NCBI GenBank assembly: GCA_019639255.1
Contig: JAHBSF010000032.1
Location: forward strand, 1 to 55,667
Reading direction: 5' to 3'
Length of the DNA stretch: 55,667 bases
Origin: Acidobacteriota bacterium
GTDB lineage: Bacteria > Acidobacteriota > Blastocatellia > RBC074
Part shown: piece after piece, positions 17,932 through 26,569 of the stretch
Layout: every line of letters starts with the position of its first letter
Position numbering within the stretch: position 1 is the stretch's first letter
The notes under the pieces: model-generated
What the model saw: only the letters and a program-made list of their open reading frames with translations
Told to the model about the DNA's origin: nothing
Database searches by the model: none
Translations under genes and position numbers: made by a program

Positions 17932-18219
17932 TCGCACCCGAAGGAGCGAAAGATCTGTAGCCTGGTGCGCGAGCGCCAGGTCAAATCGAGAAACGCATCC
18001 GAGCCCTGAAAGAGACTGCTTAAAAAGTGCCTTTGGCCTACGACGTATCGGGCTTGCTAACGGTTAACACCCCAATTACGAGTAGCCAAAATGACTTTAT
18101 CAGTAGTCTCTTTCAGGGCTGGAATTGATGTTGACGTGATACCCCTTACGCCGCTGGGCTACAGGTCCTTCGCCGCTTCGCGGCTGAAAAACTCAAAAAC
18201 TTTGTTTACAGAGCCAACA
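17932..18219. repeat. Degenerate copy of the hairpin-mosaic repeat with nested inverted repeat
   Basis: The left end retains GAGCGAAAGATCTGTAGCC and GCCTGGTGCGCGAGCGCCAG; the right end retains CTTCGCCGCTTCGCGGCTG followed by a tail matching the complement of the copy at 55566. A 119-bp segment 18002-18120 has 19-bp inverted ends (18 of 19 matched). This and the MITE-like element occupy most of the gene-free stretch 17647-18295. Confidence 0.6.
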
Positions 18220-18295
18220 TGATTCGCGGCATCACCACCACGAATGAAAATTCAGAGGTTGGCCCTGATTTTCATCAGAGTACTCATTCCCTCAT

Positions 18296-19240
18296 TTATT
18301 CTCGAAGGAGAGTACTTTGCCGTTCGTGATGGAGCTTTAGCTGCATAACGTCGGGGCGCGAGTAATGGCCTGCAGGATCGAAGTTCTGCCTTTCTTCCCT
18401 CACGCGCCGATGGTCGATTGCAGCCACGAGCAGTCGTTCCTCGCCGCTTGCCGGTTCAATTACCCATTCGCCGTCCGGTCCGGCAATACACGATCCTCCG
18501 CTCGCAAGCGTTTCCGGGCAATTTGCAATCATCAAGTCGCGGTGCGGCGTGCCCGAGGGGATGACATCGCGCGTAAGGAGGCCCGATACCGATATGACGT
18601 AGGAACGCGACTCGCGCGCGATGAAGCGCGTAATGTCGCGCGTATTGCGTTCGCTGCCCGGCCAGACCGCGACGTGCAGGTCCTCGCCCTGCGCGTAAAG
18701 CGCCGCGCGCGCAAGCGGCATCCAGTTTTCCCAGCAGTTCAAACCGCCAAGCGTAAAGGCGCCCAGTTTGTGCACCCTTAACCCGTGCCCGTCGCCGGGC
18801 GACCATACGAGCCGTTCCTCATATGTCGGCACAAGCTTGCGGTGCACCGAAGCGATTTCGCCGCGTGCATCGATATAAACAAGAGAGCAGTAAAGACTGT
18901 GTCCGCCGCGATCGGGTGGACGTTCAATACAGCCCAGATATACGGTCGTTTGCGTTTCGGCCGCAGCCGCACGCACCGCGTCGAGATGGCCCAGCTCGAT
19001 CACTACGGCCTCGGCGGCGTAATGCGCGAAGATTTCCTTCTGCACGCGCGACTCGAAGCGCGCGCCGTCGGTCCATTCGACCCAGAACGGGTAGCCGGGA
19101 ACGAGCGCTTCGCCGAAGACTACGAGGCGGCAATCAGCAGCGGCCGCTTCCCTTATTTTCACAACTACCTTCGCGATCGTTTGCTCGCGGTCGAGCCAAA
19201 CGGGGGCGATTTGCGCAAGTGCTACGGTAAGGTGTTCCAT
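18296..19240 (-). CDS. Nitrilase-family carbon-nitrogen hydrolase
   Basis: A 314-residue cytosolic enzyme of the nitrilase superfamily with the full catalytic triad: Glu45 (VFGEALVPGYP), Lys135 (HRKLVPTYEE) and Cys169 (GGLNCWENWMPLAR). CWENWMPLAR is characteristic of branch 1, true nitrilases or cyanide-type hydrolases that convert nitriles to acids; the substrate is unknown. The ATG at 19240 has AAAGGA five bases upstream; the ATG at 19246 overlaps that site. It is followed upstream by the long palindrome 19262-19400. Confidence 0.88.
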   Translation of the reverse strand: MEHLTVALAQIAPVWLDREQTIAKVVVKIREAAAADCRLVVFGEALVPGYPFWVEWTDGARFESRVQKEIFAHYAAEAVVIELGHLDAVRAAAAETQTTVYLGCIERPPDRGGHSLYCSLVYIDARGEIASVHRKLVPTYEERLVWSPGDGHGLRVHKLGAFTLGGLNCWENWMPLARAALYAQGEDLHVAVWPGSERNTRDITRFIARESRSYVISVSGLLTRDVIPSGTPHRDLMIANCPETLASGGSCIAGPDGEWVIEPASGEERLLVAAIDHRRVREERQNFDPAGHYSRPDVMQLKLHHERQSTLLRE

Positions 19241-19261
19241 CGTCATCCTTTTGAATACCGG

Positions 19262-19400
19262 CAAATCTCGGTTTGGGGGAAAAGAGAGATAACGGAACAA
19301 ACGAAATTAGACGGAACAAACGGAAATATTCAACTTTTCGGTAATTTTCGTTTCATTTCGTTTGTTCCGTTATCTCTCTTTTCCCCTAAACCGAGATTTG
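19262..19400. repeat. ACGGAA palindrome with long extended stem
   Basis: CAAATCTCGGTTT at the left end pairs with AAACCGAGATTTG at the right, followed inwards by GGGGAAAAGAGAGATAACGG with its complement. The stem is therefore longer than in most copies. The interior is less well paired. Confidence 0.9.
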
Positions 19401-19898
19401 CTGTTTGAATACTTCCGTCAACAGTGACTTTGTCAGCCGGTAGATTTCCTTATCCTCCGACGCACGCGGTCCGGCTACGTTCAATGTAGCCGCCAATGTT
19501 GCAACGTCCGGGGAATCCAGCCATCGCAGGATCGTATGCGCCGCTTCGGCCGTTGACTGCACAGTGAGGTCTATGTGAAGCACGGGTTTTGCATAGTGTC
19601 GAGCAAATGTTCGGGTCAGTTCCGAGCCTCCCTGCAACGGGCCGCGCGAAATGATTAGCGTTGCATCCGAATCCCTGACGTTCCATTCGGTTCGCTGGGA
19701 GTAATAGGCGGCGGGCGTTTCGCTGAGGCGATATTGGGGAGCGATTCTGCCGTCTTCGGCCCTGCGGCCGTGGGGCGCCCATCCGCCGTGTTCGATTCCG
19801 GCCTCGATTGCGGCGTCGAGCGCCGCGCGATCCACGCCCGTCTGTCCCCCGGAGATGATGCGACTGATCGGCATGGCCGGTAAATTCAGAAATCCCAC
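19386..19898 (-). CDS. YpsA/SLOG-like putative molybdenum carrier protein
   Basis: A 170-residue Rossmann-like protein. ISGGQTGVDRAALDAAIEAG at the N-terminus and DATLIISRGPLQGGSELT are the nucleotide/ligand-binding loops of the cpYpsA (SLOG) family, often annotated as molybdenum carrier proteins. Ligand and role are unproven. The GTG at 19898 has GAGG nine bases upstream; an ATG at 19874 (MPISRIISGG) is the alternative and fits the usual family start. The stop lies inside the extended palindrome stem. Confidence 0.82.
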   Translation of the reverse strand: MGFLNLPAMPISRIISGGQTGVDRAALDAAIEAGIEHGGWAPHGRRAEDGRIAPQYRLSETPAAYYSQRTEWNVRDSDATLIISRGPLQGGSELTRTFARHYAKPVLHIDLTVQSTAEAAHTILRWLDSPDVATLAATLNVAGPRASEDKEIYRLTKSLLTEVFKQQISV

Positions 19899-20061
19899 TC
19901 TAATAACCTCGCAGGCATCTTCATGACAAGAGTGGTGACAAGGATGCCCGGAAGCATCATAATAACTCTCCCGTAAAAAGTTAAAAGTGTTAAAAAGGTG
20001 GAACTCTCCCGCGCGCTCGCGTGCATCAATAACGGGAGCAGACAGGAGGCGGAGGGGGAAC

Positions 20062-20697
20062 GTGCGGGCGGACGGCGCGCGTGCTGCAATGATGATGCTC
20101 GGTAAACCGGCGGCGGCGAGTGACGAAGACCTGTTGCGGCGGATGCTCGACGGAGACGGCGAGGCATTCGAGGCGCTTTATGACAGGCGGCAGCCGTCGG
20201 TCTATCGGTTTGCGCTGCGTATGAGCGGGTCGCCCGCTTTTGCCGAGGACATCGCGCAGGAAGTCTTTCTTGCGCTGATTCGCGAGGGAGTAACCTTTGA
20301 TCCCTCGCGCGGCTCGGTTGCCGCTTATCTTTTCGGTATGACGCGCCACCGGGTGCTGCGTCGCCTCGAACGCGAACGAAGAATGTCGTCGCTGACGGGC
20401 GAAGACACGGAAGACGAAGGCTTCGTTCCGAATGGACCGGTCGCCTCGGATGATCCGCTGGAAGATGCCGTGCGAAGCGAGCGCGTTGAATGGGTGCGTC
20501 GGGCGGTGCTTGCCCTGCCGGTGCATTACCGCGAAGTAGTCGTGCTGTGCAGCCTGCACGACCTCAGTTATGAAACAGCGGCTGAAATTCTCGGATGCCC
20601 GGTAGGCACCGTGCGCTCGCGGCTCAATCGTGCGCGCGCGATGCTGGCCGACAAGTTGCGCGCTCTCGGCGGCGATCGCGCGACGGCTGCAGGGTAA
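20062..20697 (+). CDS. ECF-type RNA polymerase sigma factor
   Basis: A 211-residue ECF sigma factor. Region 2 is FEALYDRRQPSVYRFALRMS then AEDIAQEVFLALIR; region 4 is VLALPVHYREVVVLCSLHDL, YETAAEILGCPVGTVRSRLN. It would direct core polymerase to an extracytoplasmic-type promoter. The GTG at 20062 is chosen because GGAGGGGGAAC stands directly upstream. The next gene encodes a short zf-HC2-like, membrane-anchored protein, the expected anti-sigma partner, and the two exported proteins after it are likely regulon members. Confidence 0.9.
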   Translation: MRADGARAAMMMLGKPAAASDEDLLRRMLDGDGEAFEALYDRRQPSVYRFALRMSGSPAFAEDIAQEVFLALIREGVTFDPSRGSVAAYLFGMTRHRVLRRLERERRMSSLTGEDTEDEGFVPNGPVASDDPLEDAVRSERVEWVRRAVLALPVHYREVVVLCSLHDLSYETAAEILGCPVGTVRSRLNRARAMLADKLRALGGDRATAAG

Positions 20698-20745
20698 AAA
20701 ATAACGAAAAAGACCGAAAAAGACGGAAATAAACGGCGCATACCC
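20697..20745. repeat. Half copy of the ACGGAA palindrome family (purine arm)
   Basis: AATAACGAAAAAGACCGAAA then GACGGAAATAAACGG without a matching pyrimidine arm, between the sigma and anti-sigma genes. Confidence 0.6.
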
Positions 20746-20814
20746 GGAATATACAAAGAGAAATTATTCGTAACCGGAGCAGGGTGACGGAGAAGAAGCC
20801 ACAGGGAAGAAGCT

Positions 20815-21636
20815 ATGGATTGCAGAGAGTTCAATCGGCACGTTCAGGATCTGGCGGATGATCGGCTGATGGATGCAATGGTGCGGCGCTCGGCGCTGGC
20901 GCACGCGGTTGCCTGCCGCGCCTGCTCGGCGCTGCTTGGCGCAGAGCGCGCCGTTGCGGAGGATCTGCGTATTTATGCCGAAGCGACCGAAACCGCGTCG
21001 GCTTCTCCGCGTTTGAAACAGACGCTGCGCGCCGCTTTCGACGCACAGCATTCGTCTGCATCGTCTGCATCGTCTGCATCATCTGCATCTGGAGTAGTGG
21101 ATTTCCCCAGCGGCGACTCTGTTCCATCCCGGCGGCTATGGGCGCGCTCTGCGCTTGCGGCCGCGGCCGGATTGATTGCGCTGCTCGCGGTTGGAGCGAT
21201 CGTTGCAACGCGCCGGGACAGTCCCGTTGATACGCGATCCGAAATAGCAAGGGCCGGTGCGGTTGATTCAACGCCCAGGCCTGCGCCGTCTGCATCGCCT
21301 GCGGCGTCTCCCTCACCTTCGGGGCCGTCAAAAGCGCCCGATGCAACAGCGGCGCCGATGCGCAGGCGGCCGCGCGCGCAACTCGCTTCGGCCCGCAGCA
21401 GTGCATTGCGGGGATCACAGAGCGATGCTGAAGAAACTACGGCATTCATTCCTCTGACTTATATGGGCGGAGGGGCGGCTACCGACGGCGGCTTGATAGT
21501 TCGCGTAGAGGTGCCGCGCACGACGCTGCTTTCGCTCGGACTGCCGCTCAACCTGGAGCGGCAGACTTCGGTTGTAAAGGCGGATCTGCTGGTCGGGGAT
21601 GACGGGATCGCGCGGGCGATACGGCTCGTGGAATGA
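20815..21636 (+). CDS. Putative membrane-anchored anti-sigma factor
   Basis: A 273-residue protein. The N-terminal 60 residues contain Cys3 (MDCREFNRHVQDLADDRL) and HAVACRAC, a zf-HC2-like pattern that would bind the sigma factor encoded upstream. A single transmembrane helix lies at about residues 108-131 (ALAAAAGLIALLAVGAIVA). A Pro/Ser/Ala-rich linker and a C-terminal domain of about 75 residues follow and would be outside the membrane. The run of Ser-Ser-Ala at about residues 80-92 comes from a 9-bp tandem repeat. The partner assignment rests on gene order. Confidence 0.75.
   Translation: MDCREFNRHVQDLADDRLMDAMVRRSALAHAVACRACSALLGAERAVAEDLRIYAEATETASASPRLKQTLRAAFDAQHSSASSASSASSASGVVDFPSGDSVPSRRLWARSALAAAAGLIALLAVGAIVATRRDSPVDTRSEIARAGAVDSTPRPAPSASPAASPSPSGPSKAPDATAAPMRRRPRAQLASARSSALRGSQSDAEETTAFIPLTYMGGGAATDGGLIVRVEVPRTTLLSLGLPLNLERQTSVVKADLLVGDDGIARAIRLVE
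21052..21087 (+). repeat. 9-bp tandem repeat TCGTCTGCA, four copies
   Basis: Four adjacent units, the last with one change, encode Ser-Ser-Ala in the anti-sigma factor. Multiples of nine keep the frame. Confidence 0.9.
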
Positions 21637-21664
21637 AGATTGACAACTTAAAAAGGATCGGACG

Positions 21665-22525
21665 ATGAAACGCATATGGTTAGTGACGGCGGCGGCGCTG
21701 GTGACGGCGCTGTTGTGTGAGCCGCTGGCGGCGCAGGGGCCGCCCCGCAGGGGGCGCCGGCCGGCGGGTCCGCCGCCGGAGCAGCGCGGCGATGTAGAAC
21801 CGGGCCGCAGGGGACAGGGTCCACCCGACCGGCAGCCTCCGGGCGGGCCGGGATTCAATTTTCTTTCATCCGAGATGCGCTTCGAGGGGCGGCTCGTAAA
21901 GGGGGCTCCCTATTCGGCCGTTGCGGTTACAGAAAGCGTACAGACGCTTGCAGACGGCACGCGTCTGACGCGGCAATTGACGGCGTCGATCTGGCGCGAC
22001 AGTGAAGGACGCACGCGCCGCGAGCAGAAGATGGATCTGATCGGGCCTCTTTCGGCTGCGGGCGAGGCGCCGATGCTGATATTCATCAACGACGTAGTAG
22101 CCGGCGTACACTTTGCTCTCGATCCGCGGGACAAAACGGCTCGAAGGATGCAGTTGCCGCGGGACGGCCGTGGGCCGCGGCCTCCGTTTCCGCAGTTTCC
22201 CGAGGATCGCGTGAGCGTGGAATCGCTCGGCCGCCGCGCAATCGAGGGCGTAGAGGCCGAAGGCGCGCGGACTACGGTGACGATTCCCACGGGCGAAATC
22301 GGCAACGACCGTCCCATAGAAATAATTTCGGAGCGATGGGAAGCGGTAGATCTGCAGATCGTTGTGCTCAGCCGCCACACGGATCCCCGTTTCGGCGAAA
22401 CCAGTTTTCGCATAACGAATCTTGTGCGCGGGGAACCCGACCGCTCGCTGTTTGTGGTGCCGGACGATTACCGGCTCGCAGACACGATGGTTCCGCCCCG
22501 GCGCCGCCCGCGCGAAGAGAGATAG
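21665..22525 (+). CDS. Exported protein of unknown function, sigma-linked
   Basis: A 286-residue protein with a signal peptide (MKRIWLVTAAALVTALLCEP...LAAQG) and a Pro/Gly/Arg-rich segment at about residues 25-65. The mature domain reads GAPYSAVAVTESVQTLADGT and IWRDSEGRTRREQKM, a pattern repeatedly seen in Acidobacteria exported proteins but without known function. It follows the sigma/anti-sigma pair by 28 bp on the same strand and may be controlled by it. A hairpin with 8-bp stem follows at 22533-22553. Confidence 0.75.
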   Translation: MKRIWLVTAAALVTALLCEPLAAQGPPRRGRRPAGPPPEQRGDVEPGRRGQGPPDRQPPGGPGFNFLSSEMRFEGRLVKGAPYSAVAVTESVQTLADGTRLTRQLTASIWRDSEGRTRREQKMDLIGPLSAAGEAPMLIFINDVVAGVHFALDPRDKTARRMQLPRDGRGPRPPFPQFPEDRVSVESLGRRAIEGVEAEGARTTVTIPTGEIGNDRPIEIISERWEAVDLQIVVLSRHTDPRFGETSFRITNLVRGEPDRSLFVVPDDYRLADTMVPPRRRPREER

Positions 22526-22532
22526 CGCAGAG

Positions 22533-22553
22533 ATAGCGAGGTGATCTCGCTAT
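22533..22553 (+). terminator. Short hairpin after the exported-protein gene
   Basis: ATAGCGAG, a 5-nt loop and CTCGCTAT form a stem eight bases after the stop. No U-run follows, so the terminator role is uncertain. Confidence 0.4.
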
Positions 22554-22618
22554 ATCGAGGGCGAATTTCCTGGAACTTCAGACGCGGTTTGTGTCCATCC
22601 ACATCAGAGGGTATTGGG

Positions 22619-22661
22619 AGTGCAGCCGTAAAAAGGCTGCGCAAACTGAAAAAAGTTTGAC
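22619..22661 (+). promoter_or_regulatory. Two adjacent small hairpins in the leader of the Spy-like gene
   Basis: GCAGCC/GGCTGC around GTAAAAA is followed at once by CAAACT/AGTTTG around GAAAAA, just before the GGAG ribosome site. They could affect mRNA stability or translation. Confidence 0.35.
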
Positions 22662-22674
22662 AAGGAGTGGTTGG

Positions 22675-23259
22675 ATGAAAATCAAAGGACTGGGAAATCG
22701 ATTCATCGTAGTTGCACTGGCGATTGCCGTGGCGACTACTTTTGTACTGGCGCAGGGGCCGGGATCGGGTCAGCGGCCGCAGCCGGACGCGCTGCGCGGA
22801 CTCAAGCGGGCGCTCGAAGAGGCAAACGCTCCGGCGCTTACCGCCGATCAGGAATCGCAGCTCAAGGCGATTGTCGCAGCTTTCCGCGAAAATCTGCCTA
22901 AGCCCGACGAATCGTTGCGCGCCGCGCATACGGCCTACGACAACGCCGTGCTTGCAGGCGATCTGGGTGCTGCGCAGGCGCAGGCGGGCGTCATAGCCGG
23001 TTTGCTCGCCAATCAGACTTCGGCGCGGTTGCAGGCCGAAGCCGCGGTCAAGGTTCAGGCGCTGAACGTATTGAAGTCCAACGAGGCGCAGATCGCCGCG
23101 CTTGAAGCGCGCTTCGGGACTACGGGGCTTGCACGCCTGCTCGGCAGCATATCCGGAGGCCCGAGGGGAGGCTTCGGTCCCGGTATCGGCCCCGGCGGCA
23201 GGGGGCCCGGCAAGGGACCCGGTGCGGGCCCGGGCAGGCCGTCTCGCCGGCAGCAGTAA
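22675..23259 (+). CDS. Periplasmic Spy/CpxP-like protein
   Basis: A 194-residue exported protein: signal peptide MKIKGLGNRFIVVALAIAVA...VLAQG, a helical core (ALTADQESQLKAIVAAFREN and a long Ala/Gln helix) with the LTxxQ-like start typical of Spy/CpxP envelope-stress chaperones, and a Gly/Pro-rich tail (GGRGPGKGPGAGPGRP). The ATG at 22675 has GGAG upstream. With the ECF sigma factor two genes away, an envelope-stress role is plausible but inferred. The palindrome 23258-23359 starts at its stop codon. Confidence 0.7.
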   Translation: MKIKGLGNRFIVVALAIAVATTFVLAQGPGSGQRPQPDALRGLKRALEEANAPALTADQESQLKAIVAAFRENLPKPDESLRAAHTAYDNAVLAGDLGAAQAQAGVIAGLLANQTSARLQAEAAVKVQALNVLKSNEAQIAALEARFGTTGLARLLGSISGGPRGGFGPGIGPGGRGPGKGPGAGPGRPSRRQQ

Positions 23260-23359
23260 GAGAGATAACGGAACAAACGAAATAGGACGGAAATTACGGA
23301 AAAGAGTTGATCATTTCCGTAATTTCCGTCTTGTTTCGTTTGTTCCGTTATCTCTCTTT
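23258..23359. repeat. ACGGAA palindrome filling a convergent gap
   Basis: AAGAGAGATAACGGAACAAA at the left and its complement at the right. The copy overlaps the last bases of the rightward stop codon and ends a few bases before the leftward stop at 23365. Confidence 0.95.
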
Positions 23360-23364
23360 CCTCT

Positions 23365-25794
23365 TCACTGCCGCGTAAGGATTGCCTTGAATTTTTCATC
23401 TCCGCGCAGATCGGCGAAATCCAGTTCCACTTTTGCGCGCGCACGCATAAAGGCGGGGCGCGATGCCACGGCTTTGGCCAGGTGTTCGAGCGCTGGATCA
23501 CGCTCGCCCATCGATGCGGCGGCGCAGGCAATGTAATAGCGCGTAAACGGCACATCGACCCCGGCCGCCTGTCGCGCGGCGAATCCGAGGCTGGCGCTTT
23601 CGTAGGCTTCGCGGGCGCGTTCACTGCGGTTGCGTCTACGGCAGGCGGCCGCGAGGCGCGCGAGTGCTTCTATGCGTGTACGGTCGCGCATCGCGTGATC
23701 GCTGGTTTCAAGCGCCCTCAGTTCGCGTTCGAACATCTCGATTGCTTCATCATCGCGTCCCTGAAGTGCGCACAGTTGACCGAGTTGGGTGTATGCTCCG
23801 ACGATGCGCACGCCGTCCTGCCCCGACTGGGAGCGTTCCTGCGATTCTATGGCGCGGCGCGCGGCCGACTCTCCGCGTTCGTATTCGCCGAGATATGTAC
23901 AGCAGTGCGCAAGCTGAAGCGCGGCCCATCCCGAACCTGGATCGATTTCGAGTGCGCGTTCGAATTCTTCGGCTGCGGCGCTGAAATCTCCCTGACCCAA
24001 AAACAGCACGCGGCCGAGAGCAATGTGCGAGGTGTGTTCTTCGGGCGCAAGTTCGCAGGCGCGGCGCGCCGCCGCCAGCGCTTCATCGAACTGCCCCATT
24101 GCAGCCAGAGTCAGCGCAAGACCTACCCAGCCCTCGGCCAGTTCGGGCATCCGCGCCAGCCCCTCGCGCAGGTTGCCTATGGCGCGGTGATAAAGCGCCG
24201 GCTGGTGCAGAAACTCGGCTTCTAGCGCCAGCGCATAGCCGAGCGCCACGCGCGCAATCGTGTATCCGGAGTCTATTGCGAGGGCGTGTTCAAAATGCTC
24301 CATGGCGCGTTCTATGCCGGCGTGGCTGCCCGAGAAGAGTTCGGGTATGCCGCGACTGAAGGCTTCGTAGGCGTCGAGTATTTCGGTTTCCCGGCGCGCA
24401 ATACGTTCGCGTTCGCGCTGCAGCAGGCTCAGGTCCAGATCGTGCAGGAACTGGTAGACCACCTTGTCCTGAAGCTCGAATACCTCGTCGATGCGCCCGT
24501 CCACCTTTACGGTTTTGATGGCTTCGCCCGTTTCCACCTCTATCGTGCGCGCGGTGATGCGCAGCATATCGCCGAACCGCTGATACCCGCCCGATATGAT
24601 CCATCGCGCGCCGATTTCGCGCCCGATCTGCGTGGCGGCTTTTTGCGCCATCGCCTCGCGGTCGTCGAGTTGCAGCCGGCGCATTGCGTCGTAGACGCGC
24701 TCGCGTCCGATCACCGATAGCCCCTCGATGTTTTTCAGGTCCGAAGTGACGGTTTCGGCGATGCCGGTGCCGAGCCAGTCGTCGTCTTCGCGGCCCGTGA
24801 TGTTGGCGAAATTCAGCACGGCAACGGTGCGGTTTCCAGCCTGGCGCTTCGGGGGCGGGACTGCGGGTATGCGTTTGCCGCGGTGGGTCGATTCTTCGCC
24901 CGCGTCGCGGTAGGTGGATGCGTCGAGCAGATGCAGCGCTCCGCGCCGTATGGCATCCAGATCGAAGAGGACTTCGCGCAGGTTCTGGTAACGCAGCGCC
25001 CGGTCCTTCTGCATCATACGGTGGACCAGCCGCTCGATTTCAGGCGTAGCCTCGCGGCACACGCTCGTAAGCGGCGGCGGTTCGGCGTAAAGAATCGCGC
25101 TTACGATTGCGAGCACCGAACCGGAACCGAAAGGATGCATTCCGGCGAGGAGTTCATAAAACACCACGCCGAGCGAGAATATGTCGCTGCGCGCGTCGAC
25201 CTCGCCGCCCGACGCCTGTTCGGGGGACATGTAGTTGAAGGTTCCAATTATCGCACCCGGTGTAGTAAAAAGCGTTTCGGTGCGATTGAGCGCCTCGGTC
25301 GCTTCCTTGAGCAGCGGCGGCGAGTATTTTGCGATTCCGAAGTCGAGGATCTTCGGGCGGCCCTCGGCGTCTATGAGAATGTTCGCCGGTTTGATGTCGC
25401 GATGCACGATGCCGTGATTGTGCGCGGCGGCGAGCGCTTCGGCGATCTGCTGCATGAGTTCGAGCGCTCGATCGAGTTCGAGCGATCCGACCGCATCCCT
25501 GAGGGGCCGGCCGCCGATGTATTCCATGGCGATAAAGGCCACCAGCGTTCCGTCGCGCTCCACCTCGTCGATTTCGTAAATCGTGGCGATGTTCGGGTGA
25601 TTGACCGCGCTTGCAGCACGCGCCTCGCGCAGGAACCGCGCGCGCGCTTCCTCGTTGTCGTTTTCCTCTTCGAGCAGCATCTTGAGCGCGACTATGCGCT
25701 TCAGGCGCGTGTCCTCGGCCTTGTAGACCTGGCCCATGCCGCCCTCGCCTATGCGCTCCAGTATCCGGTAATGTGAGATGGTTTCACCGATCAT
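23365..25794 (-). CDS. Ser/Thr protein kinase with FlgO-like and TPR regions
   Basis: An 809-residue protein. Residues 1-285 are a eukaryotic-type kinase: glycine loop GEGGMGQVYKAED, Lys38 (ALKML), catalytic HRDIKPAN with Asp133, DFG at 151-153, activation segment GTFNYMSPEQ. Residues about 325-450 resemble the FlgO/adenylate-cyclase-associated domain (NRTVAVLNFANITG, TGIAETVTSDLKNIEG). Residues about 490-809 are TPR repeats (AMEHFEHALAIDSGYTIARV and similar). No transmembrane helix is obvious, so it is probably a cytosolic sensor kinase. It lies downstream of an exported-protein gene on the same strand. Confidence 0.9.
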   Translation of the reverse strand: MIGETISHYRILERIGEGGMGQVYKAEDTRLKRIVALKMLLEEENDNEEARARFLREARAASAVNHPNIATIYEIDEVERDGTLVAFIAMEYIGGRPLRDAVGSLELDRALELMQQIAEALAAAHNHGIVHRDIKPANILIDAEGRPKILDFGIAKYSPPLLKEATEALNRTETLFTTPGAIIGTFNYMSPEQASGGEVDARSDIFSLGVVFYELLAGMHPFGSGSVLAIVSAILYAEPPPLTSVCREATPEIERLVHRMMQKDRALRYQNLREVLFDLDAIRRGALHLLDASTYRDAGEESTHRGKRIPAVPPPKRQAGNRTVAVLNFANITGREDDDWLGTGIAETVTSDLKNIEGLSVIGRERVYDAMRRLQLDDREAMAQKAATQIGREIGARWIISGGYQRFGDMLRITARTIEVETGEAIKTVKVDGRIDEVFELQDKVVYQFLHDLDLSLLQRERERIARRETEILDAYEAFSRGIPELFSGSHAGIERAMEHFEHALAIDSGYTIARVALGYALALEAEFLHQPALYHRAIGNLREGLARMPELAEGWVGLALTLAAMGQFDEALAAARRACELAPEEHTSHIALGRVLFLGQGDFSAAAEEFERALEIDPGSGWAALQLAHCCTYLGEYERGESAARRAIESQERSQSGQDGVRIVGAYTQLGQLCALQGRDDEAIEMFERELRALETSDHAMRDRTRIEALARLAAACRRRNRSERAREAYESASLGFAARQAAGVDVPFTRYYIACAAASMGERDPALEHLAKAVASRPAFMRARAKVELDFADLRGDEKFKAILTRQ

Positions 25795-25807
25795 TCAACA
25801 AGTATAA

Positions 25808-25839
25808 GAAGTGAGTGCTGAGTGAGGAGCACTCACTTC
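25808..25839 (-). terminator. Hairpin between the exported-protein and kinase genes
   Basis: AAGAAGTGAGTGCT and AGCACTCACTTCTT form a 12-14-bp stem. It includes the stop of the upstream leftward gene and could attenuate transcription into the kinase gene. Confidence 0.5.
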
Positions 25840-26441
25840 TTTCTCCGCACCACGCCCATCAACCGCACGGGCCAGGCGCCGAAGTTTTCCACTTCCATGG
25901 TTTTTTCGCCCTTGTAGCGAACTCTCGCCGCCGGAATCATCGCGCCCTCGCCCTTGCGTTTCGCATCGTCGATGAACAGTTCGACGTAGGTAAACGGGTA
26001 ATCGCGCGAACGCGTTCCGAAGCGCAGTTCGAAGAATTCTATCCACCGTTCAAAAAGCAGCGTGATCTTGCGCCCGTCCTCGGTTTCGGTTTCGGTCGCA
26101 TAGTTGATGTCGCGCCCGATCTGCGCGCCGATCTGGAACGAACCCAGATCTTTTTTGCGGATGGCGTCGAGCAGATCGTCCTGTCCTCCGGATTTGAGGA
26201 CGCTAATGTAGCGCTGTTCGTCGGCCGGGTCGGTATAACCGTTCAGGATCAGGGTGAAAGGCGTGGACCGGCCGCCGAAACGGCCGCCGATGGCGACGAG
26301 TGTGCCGGTGTAGACCTCCTTGGCGGACTTCATCTTGTCCTCATCCGAAGGCGTCTGGCGCTTCTTTGTCTGCGGCGCGGCCATAAGCGCCGCCGCCGAA
26401 CAGAAAATACATACAAGCAGAATCCACGGTTTCGCTTTCAT
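25833..26441 (-). CDS. Exported protein of unknown function
   Basis: A 202-residue protein with signal peptide MKAKPWILLVCIFCSAAALM-AAPQ. The mature part contains YTGTLVAIGGRFGGRSTPFT and INYATETETEDGRKITLLFE; it matches exported proteins common in Acidobacteria that have no assigned function. The ATG at 26441 has AGGAGGATCTT upstream. The stop is within a hairpin that separates it from the kinase gene. Confidence 0.75.
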   Translation of the reverse strand: MKAKPWILLVCIFCSAAALMAAPQTKKRQTPSDEDKMKSAKEVYTGTLVAIGGRFGGRSTPFTLILNGYTDPADEQRYISVLKSGGQDDLLDAIRKKDLGSFQIGAQIGRDINYATETETEDGRKITLLFERWIEFFELRFGTRSRDYPFTYVELFIDDAKRKGEGAMIPAARVRYKGEKTMEVENFGAWPVRLMGVVRRKK

Positions 26442-26569
26442 AAGATCCTCCTTTCAACCTCGAAGGGCTGCTATTCTACCCTTTTCTCCGGACGGAAATG
26501 ACGATGAAGCGAAGCCGTCCGGAAGTCAAGATGTTCGGATGCTGTGTCGGGTGAGAGAGATAAAAGAGA

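Noticed and set aside
13980-18295. Intact prophage or integrative element
   Set aside because: Only an integrase tail is left; no structural, replication or transfer gene is recognisable.
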